Below are positions 52,792 to 61,621 of a DNA stretch of 64,000 nt, one piece after another. This DNA comes from Mariniflexile sp044335535 (GTDB taxonomy: Bacteria > Bacteroidota > Bacteroidia > Flavobacteriales > Flavobacteriaceae). Each line of letters begins with the position of its first letter. Positions within the stretch are counted from its first letter, which is position 1. The notes beneath the pieces were generated by a model. That model did not search any database and had not been told where the DNA came from. It saw nothing but the letters and a program-made list of their open reading frames with translations. The DNA lies in NCBI RefSeq assembly GCF_044335535.1, contig NZ_JBIQVZ010000011.1, forward strand, positions 1 through 64,000, read 5' to 3'. Position numbers and translations under genes: made by a program.

Positions 52792-52876
52792 TATTTATTG
52801 TTTTAATTAGTCAGATGGAACACCCTGAATTATCATCCTCATGCATGTGAATGCCATTCTCATGGGTGTTTCATGT
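52792..52876. repeat. 85-bp repeat upstream of the UspA gene
   Basis: Second copy of 51844-51928, same orientation, about 80% identical by eye. GGAACACCC and GGGTGTTTC pair to form a hairpin that would lie in the UspA mRNA leader. TATTTATTGTTTTAATT begins it. The remaining gap up to 53153 is AT-rich with no gene. Confidence 0.8.
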
Positions 52877-53153
52877 ATATTTTTATTAGTATTTAAGATG
52901 ACATACTTCAATTATTTTCTAATTTGTCAAAGTGTTTCGTTTATCCAACTTTATAAAGTTAACATTATACAATACCTTAATAATGAAATTGATAAACAAT
53001 AAATATAAAGGGTGTTCACAAAAAAAACTATGACAAATGTCAGTTAGCAGGACTCAAGTATTTAATACAAAAAAAAATTAGTATAATATCTTAAAGCATT
53101 GTATTTTCGGCACAATAAATGCTAATTGCTACATTATAAATTAATTTAATTAT

Positions 53154-53927
53154 ATGACTCGAATACTAATTCACTTTGCTTTATTTTTAAGCTTAACCGC
53201 TCCTCTTTTTGGTCAAAACAAAGCTATAGCAGCTGGCGAAAAACTCACCTATACGGCTTCGTACAATATGTCTGGCGTTTTAACAGATATTGCCCAAGTA
53301 ATAATGGAAACTAGTCATGTTAAAATATCAAAATCTACACTCTTAAGACTAAAATGTACAGCGGCAACCTATAGTAAATGGGATAACTTTTTTAAAATTA
53401 GAGACTTATATGAAAGCTACGTAAATCCCAACAACTTAACACCTTACTTATATAATAGAGATGTGAATGAAGGTAACTATTTCAAAAACATGAAGTACAC
53501 TTTTAAGAATAGTACCCATACAGTGAAATCTGTAATGAAAAGAAAAAATAATTCTATTAATAACAACAGCATCAAAATTAATTCTGGAACAAAAGATATT
53601 GTGTCTACTTTGTATTACATAAGAACTTTTGATTATAAAAGCATGTCTGTAGGTACAAAAAAATCTTTCACCATATTATTTGATAATGAAGAAATTAAAG
53701 GTATCGTAACCTATTTAGGCAAAGAAACCATCTCTACAGCTATTGGTAAAAAAGAATGTTACAAATTGGCTATTGGTTCTAGCGAAACCCATGTTTTGCA
53801 AGGAAAAAACAATAATTTTTTATGGCTAACTGCCGATGAAAACAAGATCATTGTTTATGGTAAATTTAAAATCCCTGTAGGCAATGGTGAATTAAAAATT
53901 AAATCGGCTTCAGGTCTAAAAAACTAA
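53154..53927 (+). CDS. DUF3108 exported protein
   Basis: A 257-residue protein with a signal peptide (ILIHFALFLSLTAPLFGQ). The mature part opens GEKLTYTASYNMSGVLTDIAQ, and WDNFFKIRDLYESYVNPNNLTPYLYNRDVNEGNY near residue 85 is the hallmark of DUF3108; the C-terminus is LKIKSASGLKN. Such proteins are predicted periplasmic beta-rich proteins of unknown function. The next gene starts 10 bp after its stop on the same strand. Confidence 0.9.
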   Translation: MTRILIHFALFLSLTAPLFGQNKAIAAGEKLTYTASYNMSGVLTDIAQVIMETSHVKISKSTLLRLKCTAATYSKWDNFFKIRDLYESYVNPNNLTPYLYNRDVNEGNYFKNMKYTFKNSTHTVKSVMKRKNNSINNNSIKINSGTKDIVSTLYYIRTFDYKSMSVGTKKSFTILFDNEEIKGIVTYLGKETISTAIGKKECYKLAIGSSETHVLQGKNNNFLWLTADENKIIVYGKFKIPVGNGELKIKSASGLKN

Positions 53928-53936
53928 ACTTATAAA

Positions 53937-54290
53937 ATGAAAAAAGTATTTACAATTCTAGCCATCATAGCTTCTATTTTTGCTATTATTTTTTCTGTAT
54001 TGCCAATTTCAAATTTAGCAGTTTTTCCTGCTGCTTCAGCGTTGGTTTTTGGTGGTATTGCTTTTTATTTATCAAAAAAAACAGGTGAGGTTAAAAAGAT
54101 TATTCAATTCACTTTTTTACTAACCACATGTGCTTTAGCAATAACAACCTATAAAGCATTTTTTATTAAAACAGAAGTGGTAAACACCGAAATTCTAAAC
54201 GAAAAAGAAGCACAATTTGAAGAAGAAGCCATTGAAGAATTAGAAAATTTAGACATTGAAATATCTGAATTTGAAGATGTTGAAAATTAA
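53937..54290 (+). CDS. Small membrane protein with acidic tail
   Basis: A 117-residue protein not assigned to a family. Three hydrophobic segments are visible: VFTILAIIASIFAIIFSVLP, LAVFPAASALVFGGIAFYL and FTFLLTTCALAITTYKAFF. The last 35 residues are strongly acidic (FEEEAIEELENLDIEISEFE). It lies 10 bp after DUF3108 and is probably cotranscribed. No function can be proposed. Confidence 0.75.
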   Translation: MKKVFTILAIIASIFAIIFSVLPISNLAVFPAASALVFGGIAFYLSKKTGEVKKIIQFTFLLTTCALAITTYKAFFIKTEVVNTEILNEKEAQFEEEAIEELENLDIEISEFEDVEN

Positions 54291-54336
54291 ACTACAAATT
54301 TAGATATATAACAGTAAGTAATTTCCTCTTTTTGTG

Positions 54337-54344
54337 TATCTTTG
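54337..54344 (+). promoter_or_regulatory. Putative -7 box upstream of the first M28 peptidase gene
   Basis: TATCTTTG fits TAnnTTTG and would give a leader of about 95 nt. A TTG at -33 is not clear. Confidence 0.4.
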
Positions 54345-54444
54345 TAAATTATTTAATAAATGAAACTAACATTCTAAACGTTTTCCTGCCCCAGAGAATG
54401 GTTTTACTGTAAGTTATAAGATAACTAAACAGCATAATTTATAT

Positions 54445-55497
54445 ATGAAAACCTTTTTCATACTCTCGGCATTTACATTGGTTGGTACTTGTGCTACACC
54501 AAAATATACTGCAAGAATACAAAGCATTAAAGACAGTATAAAACTAGAAGATAGCACTTTAGTTATTAACTATGCTAATACAATAACATCCAAGGAATTA
54601 AGCACTCATTTATATGCGTTTTCTTCGAAAGATTTTGAAGGAAGGCGTGTAGGTGAAATTGGACAAAAAAAAGCGGCAGAATTCATTAAAACTTATTATC
54701 AAAAAGAAGGCATTAAATCACCATTAGGAGTTAACAATTACTACCAATCTATATCAGAAGACTTTTTTTCAAATGGTATTAAAGTTACCGAAAATGTTCT
54801 TGCTTATATAAAAGGCTCTGAAAAACCAGACGAAGTAATTATAATTTCTGCACACTTAGACCATCTTGGGGTTAACAATGACGGACAGGTAAACTATGGT
54901 GCAGATGATGACGGATCGGGTACCGTAGCTATTATGGAGATAGCACAGGCTTTTAACATTGCAAAAGAAGAAGGCCATGGACCTAAGCGGAGCATTCTTT
55001 TTCTACATCTAACTGCCGAAGAAATTGGAAAACGAGGTTCAGAGTACTATGTGCTTAACCCCGTGTTTCCTTTAGAAAATACTGTTACCGATCTTAATAT
55101 TGATATGATTGGTAGAGTTGATGATATTCATAAAAATAATAAAAATTACATCTACCTCATAGGCTCAGATAGGTTGAGCAAAGAGTTGCATTACATTTCA
55201 GAAAAAGTTAACAACGCCTTTTTTAATATAGATTTAGATTATAGGTACAATGCCGAAAGAGACAAAAATCAATATTACACCAGATCAGACCACTACAATT
55301 TTGCATGCAAAGACATCCCTGTGATATTCTATTTTAATGGCGAACACAGCGATTATCATCAACCCTCCGATACACCCGATAAAATAGCATACGATTTGTT
55401 GGAAAAACGAACCAAGCTCATTTTTGCAACGGCATGGCAAATAGCCAATCAAAAAAAACGCCTTCAAATAGACGCCAATAATCAATTCCTAAATTAA
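54445..55497 (+). CDS. M28-family zinc metallopeptidase (first of a tandem pair)
   Basis: Predicted exported aminopeptidase of 350 residues. A short signal with a possible lipobox (TLVGTCAT) starts the protein. Metal-ligand segments of M28 are visible: ISAHLDHLGV (His, near residue 132), GADDDGSGTVAIMEIA (Asp, near 152), LTAEEIGKRGSEYY (Glu-Glu, near 190), NIDMIGR (Asp, near 221) and HSDYHQPSDTPDKI (His, near 310). All five ligand positions look present. The next gene is a close paralogue. Confidence 0.93.
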   Translation: MKTFFILSAFTLVGTCATPKYTARIQSIKDSIKLEDSTLVINYANTITSKELSTHLYAFSSKDFEGRRVGEIGQKKAAEFIKTYYQKEGIKSPLGVNNYYQSISEDFFSNGIKVTENVLAYIKGSEKPDEVIIISAHLDHLGVNNDGQVNYGADDDGSGTVAIMEIAQAFNIAKEEGHGPKRSILFLHLTAEEIGKRGSEYYVLNPVFPLENTVTDLNIDMIGRVDDIHKNNKNYIYLIGSDRLSKELHYISEKVNNAFFNIDLDYRYNAERDKNQYYTRSDHYNFACKDIPVIFYFNGEHSDYHQPSDTPDKIAYDLLEKRTKLIFATAWQIANQKKRLQIDANNQFLN

Positions 55498-55559
55498 TCT
55501 TGAAAATTGCTTTCTTTAATTCATTTTTGTATTATAGTACAAAATTAACGCCTCAACAA

Positions 55560-56570
55560 ATGAAAAAAACAATCTTGCTTTTTTGCATCGCTATATTAAT
55601 AGCAGGATGCAGTACCTGTCAAAATAAAAACACGGCAAACAATGCTGCCAAAGCTACCGAGTATGCAAAAACCATTACTGCAAACAATTTAAAAGAGGCG
55701 CTTTACATATATGCTTCCGATAAATTTGAAGGTAGAAAAACAGGTGAACCAGGTCAAAAAAAAGCTATTGAATTTATTAAAAACCATTATGTTGATTTAG
55801 GAATACCTTCACCTATTGCAGATGGTGATTATTTTCAAGATATTCCAGAAACATTCTTTTCTAATAATGCAAAAGCTTCTGAAAATGTATTAGCTTATAT
55901 AAAAGGCTCTGAAAAACCAGATGAAGTTGTTATAATATCGGCACATTTAGACCATATTGGTATTTCTAAAAACGGAAGCATAAATAATGGTGCCGATGAT
56001 GATGGCTCCGGTACTGTTGCCATTTTAGAAATAGCCAAAGCATTTAAAGCTGCTGCAGATAAAGGCCATGGCCCTAAACGTAGCGTACTCTTCTTGCACG
56101 TAACAGGTGAAGAAATAGGACTTTATGGCTCACGTTATTATACCGATATAGACCCTATTTTTCCTTTAAAAAATACGGTAGCCAACCTAAACATAGATAT
56201 GATTGGACGTGTAGACCCTAAACACGAAAACCAAAGAAACTATTTATATTTAATAGGTTCTGATAAATTAAGCAAAGAGTTACACGATGTTTCTGAAGCT
56301 GTTAATAAAGCATACTTTAATATCGAATTTGATTATACATATAATGATGATAACGATCCAAACCGTTTTTATTACCGCTCAGACCATTACAACTTTGCAA
56401 AAAAGAACATTCCCATTATTTTTTATTTTAATGGCACCCACGCCGATTACCATAAACCAACCGATACCCCAGATAAAATTCAGTACGATTTATTAGAAAC
56501 TCGCGCACGCTTGATTTTCCATACCGCTTGGGAATTGGCTAATAGGGATAAACGAATTAAGGTAGACTAA
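55560..56570 (+). CDS. M28-family zinc metallopeptidase lipoprotein (second of a tandem pair)
   Basis: A 336-residue paralogue of the preceding protein, with matching ISAHLDHIGI, GADDDGSGTVAILEIA, VTGEEIGLYGSRYY, NIDMIGR and HADYHKPTDTPDKI motifs. ATG 55560 is chosen because it gives a clear lipoprotein signal ending ILIAGC (Cys17); a frame from 55500 adds 20 unsuitable residues. The shared segment LAYIKGSEKPDEV is unchanged between the two. The pair most likely arose by local duplication and secretes peptide-trimming enzymes to the envelope. Confidence 0.94.
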   Translation: MKKTILLFCIAILIAGCSTCQNKNTANNAAKATEYAKTITANNLKEALYIYASDKFEGRKTGEPGQKKAIEFIKNHYVDLGIPSPIADGDYFQDIPETFFSNNAKASENVLAYIKGSEKPDEVVIISAHLDHIGISKNGSINNGADDDGSGTVAILEIAKAFKAAADKGHGPKRSVLFLHVTGEEIGLYGSRYYTDIDPIFPLKNTVANLNIDMIGRVDPKHENQRNYLYLIGSDKLSKELHDVSEAVNKAYFNIEFDYTYNDDNDPNRFYYRSDHYNFAKKNIPIIFYFNGTHADYHKPTDTPDKIQYDLLETRARLIFHTAWELANRDKRIKVD

Positions 56571-56591
56571 AAACTAAATTTTTGAGTACAA

Positions 56592-56622
56592 AAAAAGCCT
56601 TTCAATTTCTTGAAAGGCTTTT
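56592..56622. terminator. Bidirectional terminator between M28 gene and tRNA-His
   Basis: AAAAGCCTTTCAA and TTGAAAGGCTTTT form a perfect stem around four bases, with A- and T-runs outside. It serves the convergent peptidase gene and tRNA. Confidence 0.88.
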
Positions 56623-56630
56623 GCTTTTTG

Positions 56631-56705
56631 GGTGGAAGACCGGGCTCGAACCGGCGACCCTTGGTACCACAAACCAATGCTCTAACCAACTGAGCTACAA
56701 CCACC
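56631..56705 (-). tRNA. tRNA-His (anticodon GTG)
   Basis: On the minus strand the sequence starts G-GTGGTTG-TAGCTCAG, with the extra 5' G(-1) typical of tRNA-His opposite C73. The anticodon loop is TTGTGGT in a TTGGT/ACCAA stem, giving GTG for histidine. The T loop is TTCGAGC. The acceptor stem has two T-T mismatches (positions 5-68 and 6-67). CCA is not encoded. A frame on + across it reads GLEPATLGTTNQCSNQLS and is a known type of false gene. Confidence 0.9.
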
Positions 56706-56819
56706 ATGTAGCACGCATTATTAATGCGAGTGCAAATGTAACTGATTTCAAGCTTTTCTACAAAGACTTTTTTAAAAATTTTAAAGTAATTTTATAAATA
56801 AAACACAGTTTATTAATAA

Positions 56820-57539
56820 CTATTTCAAATTGAATAAACTATCTACAGCAACAAAACGTTCAACATTAAAACCTTCGGCATATTCTACACCTACCAAACG
56901 CCCTAAATCCCTTGCACGGTACAAAATACTATCGGTAAAATTTTTACTGGAAATAGGCGTTTCTGGTTCTTTACTATTGGCATCATAAAATTGTGTTTTA
57001 TATGCCAATACAGCTTTCATCTTAGTTTCCATAAATTCAGAAACATCAACAACAAAATCGGGTTCTAAATTTTTCCATTGTATATAATGGTACACATACT
57101 TGGGTCTCCATGCGTTTTGCAATTCGCCAGCTTCTGTTTTTGTTTCAATTTTCACAAGTCCGCTTAAAAAACAGGCATCACTTACCAATTTACTACCTTT
57201 ACTATGGTCAATATGCCTATCATCAATAGCATTACAAATAACTATTTCTGGTTGGTACTCACGTATTTTATTAATAAGAACTAATTGATGTGTTTTATCA
57301 TTCACAAAAAAACCGTCGGCAAACTTCAAATTAAGACGCATCGATACACCTAATATTTTAGAGGCATTTTCGGCTTCTTCAAATCTTGTTTCAGCAGTGC
57401 CACGCGTTCCTAATTCGCCTTGTGTCAAATCTATGATACCTACTTTTTTACCGTTTGCTATTTCTTTTGCTATGGTAGCGCCACAACCTAATTCGACATC
57501 ATCTGGATGTGCTCCTATAGCAAGTATGTCTAACTTCAT
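56820..57539 (-). CDS. bshB1: Bacillithiol biosynthesis deacetylase BshB1
   Basis: Removes the acetyl group from GlcNAc-malate in bacillithiol synthesis, a cytosolic zinc enzyme of the PIG-L/LmbE family. The 239-residue protein starts MKLDILAIGAHPDDVELGCG, with the metal residues H11, D13 and D14. Further family segments are IDLTQGELGTRGTAETRFEEA (near 36), DRHIDHSKGSKLV (near 107) and HYIQWKNLEPDFVVDVS (near 150). Other bsh genes are not in the window. Confidence 0.95.
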   Translation of the reverse strand: MKLDILAIGAHPDDVELGCGATIAKEIANGKKVGIIDLTQGELGTRGTAETRFEEAENASKILGVSMRLNLKFADGFFVNDKTHQLVLINKIREYQPEIVICNAIDDRHIDHSKGSKLVSDACFLSGLVKIETKTEAGELQNAWRPKYVYHYIQWKNLEPDFVVDVSEFMETKMKAVLAYKTQFYDANSKEPETPISSKNFTDSILYRARDLGRLVGVEYAEGFNVERFVAVDSLFNLK

Positions 57540-57877
57540 TTTTTTTAATATTTTATAACAAAATTAACGCTGTTTATTTAATTATATGGCTCTTTTTCTT
57601 AAAGTTTATAAATTGTTAAAAGTATAATTCAAAATAAAAACAATACAATACCTAAAATTATCAATTACGAATACGTTTTCGCTTACTTATTATACATCAA
57701 TTACAGCTTAAATATATCAATAATTTAAATATGCTAGACTTTATTAAAGGCTGACTTATGTCATATTTTTTAAACATAACACAGCCTAATTTTACCCTGT
57801 AAACTACTAAACAATCTTGAATTACAAACATTTACGGTTGCTTAATAAATTGTAAACTTAAAAAACAATTATTAGAT
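57540..57877. other. AT-rich divergent gap
   Basis: About 340 bp between bshB1 and the SLC13 gene, with no ORF and no strong repeat. It must hold both promoters; no clear TTG/TAnnTTTG pair was found. Confidence 0.5.
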
Positions 57878-59719
57878 ATGGTATCTATAATGCTCATCAT
57901 TTTAGCAATAACAATAATACTTTTTGTTTGGGGAAAATTCACGCCAGATGTTGTTGCTCTTATTTCAATGTTAAGTCTGTTCTTAACAGGTATTTTAAAT
58001 GTTACTGAAACTTTAAGTGGATTCAGCAATCCAACTGTGATATTGATTGCTGCACTATTTATTGTAGGAGAAGGCATTGCACAAACAGGTTGGACTGCCA
58101 TAGCTGGTAAAAAATTTGTTGAGTGGGCAGGCAAAAGCGTTCCTAAATTATTATTTATGATAACATTAGGTGCTGGTTTGCTTTCTGGCTTAGTAAGCAA
58201 TACAGGAACGGTTGCTACCCTAACGCCTCTAACAATTTCATCAGCTTGGAGTATTGGTACACTACCATCAAAAATGCTAATGCCCCTAGCATTTGGGTCA
58301 AATACGGGAGGCTTACTAACACTAACTGGGTCACCTCCAAATATCATTGCAAGCAATGTGCTAGTAGATGCCGGATACAAAGGATTTTCATTTTTTGAGT
58401 TTGCCCTAATTGGATTGCCTCTTTTAATAGCTACTTTACTATATTTCAAATATTTAGGATATAAATTACTTCCAAAGAACAAAACAAACAATCGGCCTGT
58501 AAATATTGAATCTACCCTACACAATTGGATTGAAGCGTATAAAGTAGATGACGATTATTATAGATTACGTATAAGATCACTATCGCCACTTATAAATACA
58601 AAATTGGAAAATTGGCTATTTGAAAAAAATTACAATGTTTCCATCATTAGAATAAAAAGACGGCATCCAAAGGTGTTAAAAGGCATTCCTCCGTTTGAAG
58701 AATTTCCAAGTCCACAGACCGAGTTATATTACCACGACATCATTACTGTTAAAGGGGAAACTGAAGCTATAAACAAATTAATGATTACTTTCAGATTAGG
58801 ACTTCTGCCTCTAGAACCCATTATGGATGAGCTTAAACACAACCTTATAAACCAAGAGGTTGGCATGACCGAAGTGATTGTAAATCCTAATTCTATTTTA
58901 GTTGGAAGAAAATACAAACTAGGTGATTATTTTAAACGATTTGGCATTCAACTATTAGCTGCCTCAAGAAACAACAAACCATTACAAGACAAAGAGATTG
59001 TAGTAAAAGCAGGTGATGCTTTTTTAATTAGAGGTACTTGGGAACATATTGATGAACTAAAAAAGCAACATGAAAATTTGGTAATAATAGGAAGCCCAGA
59101 AGGCATGGCTAAAAATATTGAAAACCTGAATTTTAGATCTTACATCGCTTTAGCTTCATTACTAATAATGATTACGCTTATGGTATTCGATATAGTTCCT
59201 GGCTCTATTGCTGCCTTAATTTCAGCTGGCATTGTTTTACTTACTGGCTGTGTACCAATTTCCAAAGCTTATAAAGGCATTAGTTGGACCAGTGTGATTT
59301 TGATTGCTGCCATGTTACCGATGGGTATTGCATTGCAAAAAACAGGTACCGCACAACTTATCGCTAATAGTCTAGTGGAAAATTTAGGTGCTATACACCC
59401 CATAGCATTATTAGCAGGCGTTTTTTTAATAACAACTTTACTTAGCCAAATTATAAGTAACTCAGCAACCGCCGTACTTATGGCTCCTATAGCTATGCTA
59501 GCAGCAAGCTCATTAAACTTAGCGCCCGAGCCATTCATGATGGTCGTGGTTATAAGCGCTTCAACAGCATTCTTAACGCCTATTGGAACGCCAACCAATG
59601 CTATGGTAATGACTGCGGGAGGCTATAAGTTTTTAGATTACTTAAAAGTTGGAACGCCTTTACTACTGCTACTTTTTGTTATAACACTAATACTAGTGCC
59701 AATTATTTGGCCTTTTTAA
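57878..59719 (+). CDS. SLC13-family permease with internal TrkA-C domains
   Basis: A 613-residue inner-membrane transporter of the DASS/SLC13 group, which moves dicarboxylates, sulfate or similar anions with sodium. Membrane half one (residues 1-205) contains LVSNTGTVATLTPLTISSA and the SNT motif GSPPNIIASNVL. A soluble insert (about 215-400) carries two TrkA-C-type ligand domains, and half two (about 420-613) has ISNSATAVLMAPIA and the second repeat TPIGTPTNAMVM. Substrate unknown. pckA follows 35 bp downstream and may be cotranscribed, which would fit a dicarboxylate. Confidence 0.92.
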   Translation: MVSIMLIILAITIILFVWGKFTPDVVALISMLSLFLTGILNVTETLSGFSNPTVILIAALFIVGEGIAQTGWTAIAGKKFVEWAGKSVPKLLFMITLGAGLLSGLVSNTGTVATLTPLTISSAWSIGTLPSKMLMPLAFGSNTGGLLTLTGSPPNIIASNVLVDAGYKGFSFFEFALIGLPLLIATLLYFKYLGYKLLPKNKTNNRPVNIESTLHNWIEAYKVDDDYYRLRIRSLSPLINTKLENWLFEKNYNVSIIRIKRRHPKVLKGIPPFEEFPSPQTELYYHDIITVKGETEAINKLMITFRLGLLPLEPIMDELKHNLINQEVGMTEVIVNPNSILVGRKYKLGDYFKRFGIQLLAASRNNKPLQDKEIVVKAGDAFLIRGTWEHIDELKKQHENLVIIGSPEGMAKNIENLNFRSYIALASLLIMITLMVFDIVPGSIAALISAGIVLLTGCVPISKAYKGISWTSVILIAAMLPMGIALQKTGTAQLIANSLVENLGAIHPIALLAGVFLITTLLSQIISNSATAVLMAPIAMLAASSLNLAPEPFMMVVVISASTAFLTPIGTPTNAMVMTAGGYKFLDYLKVGTPLLLLLFVITLILVPIIWPF

Positions 59720-59754
59720 AATAAAATATTTATAAAAACTTTAAAATTGAAAAA

Positions 59755-61386
59755 ATGAATGATGCAACAACACTTAAACCACAAAAAAGCTTGGAAAGCT
59801 ATGGTTTAAAAAACGTAACCGTACATTGGAACTTACAACCCGAAGAACTTCAACAAATTACAGTTAAAAAAAACATGGGTAAAGAAACTGCAAACGGTAC
59901 TTTAGCTATTAATACAGGTAAATTTACAGGACGTTCTCCCCAAGATCGCTTTATTGTAAAAGACGATTACACCGACAAAAAAGTTTGGTGGGGTAAAACA
60001 AATAAACCTGTGTCACCAGAAAACTTTAAAAAACTAAAAAATGAAGTGATTAAATACCTTTCTGGGAAAGAACTTTATGCCAGAGATGGTTATGTATGTG
60101 CCGAACCAGAATTTAGAACAAACATAAGAACCATTACTGAGCTTCCTTGGTCTAACCTATTTGCTTATAATATGTTTTTAAGACCTAGCAAAAAAGAGCT
60201 AGAAAATTTTAAAGAAGATTGGTTGGTACTTTGCGCACCGGGTTACGTTTGTCCAGACCCAGCCGGTTTTGGTATTCGCCAAGGCAATTTCTCTATTATA
60301 AACTTTACCGATAAAATTGCTTTAATAGGAGGCTCTGCCTATACCGGCGAAATAAAAAAAGGTATTTTTTCTGCATTAAACTTAATTTTACCTGTTGAAA
60401 GAAACGTACTCCCTATGCACTGCTCTGCAAACGTGGGCAAAAAAGGCGATACAGCTATTTTCTTTGGTTTATCGGGCACAGGAAAAACAACACTATCTGC
60501 CGATCCCGAAAGAAAGCTCATTGGCGATGACGAACATGGATGGACCGCCGATAACACCATTTTTAACTTTGAAGGTGGTTGTTATGCTAAAGTTATTGAT
60601 TTAACCGAAGAAAAAGAACCAGATATTTTTAGAGCCATTAGACCTGGAGCTCTACTTGAAAACGTGGTACTTAAAGATAACGGTGAAGTCGATTATATGG
60701 ATAGTAGCATTACCCAAAACACGCGTGTAAGCTACCCTATTTACCATATAGACAACATACAGGAAACCTTGTATGCCAATAACCCAAAAAACATATTTTT
60801 CCTAACATGCGATGCTTTTGGAGTATTGCCACCAGTTTCTAAACTAACTCCTGGTCAAGCTGCCTACCATTTTATTTCTGGCTACACCGCAAAAGTAGCT
60901 GGTACAGAAGCTGGTATTACCGAACCTGTTCCATCGTTCTCTGCTTGTTTTGGAGAACCTTTTATGCCTTTGCACCCTACGGTTTATGGTGAAATGTTAA
61001 GCAAAAAAATGCAAGAAGCAGGTGTTAATGTATGGTTGATTAACACAGGCTGGAGCGCAGGCCCTTATGGTGTAGGTTCCCGTATCAAATTAAAATATAC
61101 CAGAACTATGATTACTGCCATACTTAATGGTGAACTAGATCATGTAGATTATGAACAAAATCCCATCTTTGGCTTATTTATGCCTAAATATTGTCCTGGA
61201 GTTCCAACAGAAATGTTAGATCCTATGAATACGTGGTTACAAAAAGGCGCATACATTGGAAAAGCTATTCAATTAGCTCATTCATTCCACTTAAACTTCG
61301 AGAAATTTGCACATCAAGCATCTCAACAAATTATAGAAGGTGGGCCACTAATTGATGAACACCATCATTTAGAAGAACACATTTAA
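59755..61386 (+). CDS. pckA: Phosphoenolpyruvate carboxykinase (ATP)
   Basis: Converts oxaloacetate and ATP to PEP and CO2, the gluconeogenic entry step in the cytosol. The 543 residues match the ATP-dependent type. GKFTGRSPQDRFIV is near residue 58, the Mn/PEP site is NVGKKGDTAIFFGLSGTGKTTLSAD near 225 with P-loop GLSGTGKTT, IGDDEHGW is near 257 and RVSYPIYHIDNI near 325. It links acetate and dicarboxylate use to sugar synthesis. A strong terminator follows. Confidence 0.97.
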   Translation: MNDATTLKPQKSLESYGLKNVTVHWNLQPEELQQITVKKNMGKETANGTLAINTGKFTGRSPQDRFIVKDDYTDKKVWWGKTNKPVSPENFKKLKNEVIKYLSGKELYARDGYVCAEPEFRTNIRTITELPWSNLFAYNMFLRPSKKELENFKEDWLVLCAPGYVCPDPAGFGIRQGNFSIINFTDKIALIGGSAYTGEIKKGIFSALNLILPVERNVLPMHCSANVGKKGDTAIFFGLSGTGKTTLSADPERKLIGDDEHGWTADNTIFNFEGGCYAKVIDLTEEKEPDIFRAIRPGALLENVVLKDNGEVDYMDSSITQNTRVSYPIYHIDNIQETLYANNPKNIFFLTCDAFGVLPPVSKLTPGQAAYHFISGYTAKVAGTEAGITEPVPSFSACFGEPFMPLHPTVYGEMLSKKMQEAGVNVWLINTGWSAGPYGVGSRIKLKYTRTMITAILNGELDHVDYEQNPIFGLFMPKYCPGVPTEMLDPMNTWLQKGAYIGKAIQLAHSFHLNFEKFAHQASQQIIEGGPLIDEHHHLEEHI

Positions 61387-61404
61387 CAGGTACTTATTAG
61401 CCGT

Positions 61405-61432
61405 AAAAGGAGCTCAGTTTGAGCTCCTTTTA
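61405..61432 (+). terminator. Terminator of pckA
   Basis: AAAAGGAGCTC, five-base loop and GAGCTCCTTTT form a perfect 11-bp stem, 18 bp after the pckA stop. Confidence 0.9.
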
Positions 61433-61440
61433 TCTTACTA

Positions 61441-61478
61441 ATGCCATTTAATCTTTGAAATTACTGTAAAATAAAAGA
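61441..61478. repeat. 38-bp repeat, inverted relative to 62925-62962
   Basis: Starts ATGCCATTTAATCTTTGAAA and continues TTACTGTAAAATAAAAGA. Its reverse complement matches 62925-62962 with one difference. The pair brackets the DUF2490 and TMEM175-like genes. Confidence 0.85.
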
Positions 61479-61530
61479 ATGATTTTTTTCTTTATACAAA
61501 AAATAAAATTCAAGCATAGCCTTAGCTACG

Positions 61531-61602
61531 GTTGCATTTTATTATGAAGTAGAAAGGAAAAAAGGGTGTTTTATTACGGTCATTTCAAAGCTTAAATGGT
61601 AA
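61531..61602. repeat. 72-bp repeat, copy 2
   Basis: Matches 18470-18541 (GAAGTAGAAAGGAAAAAA core and CATTTCAAAGCTTAAATGG end). It lies just upstream of the DUF2490 gene, in its leader. Confidence 0.8.
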
Positions 61603-61621
61603 AAAATTTAAATATTTAAAA

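Noticed and set aside
56582..56797. Plus-strand frame across the tRNA encoding GLEPATLGTTNQCSNQLS
   Set aside because: It is the antisense of tRNA-His plus a terminator, a well-known kind of false protein.
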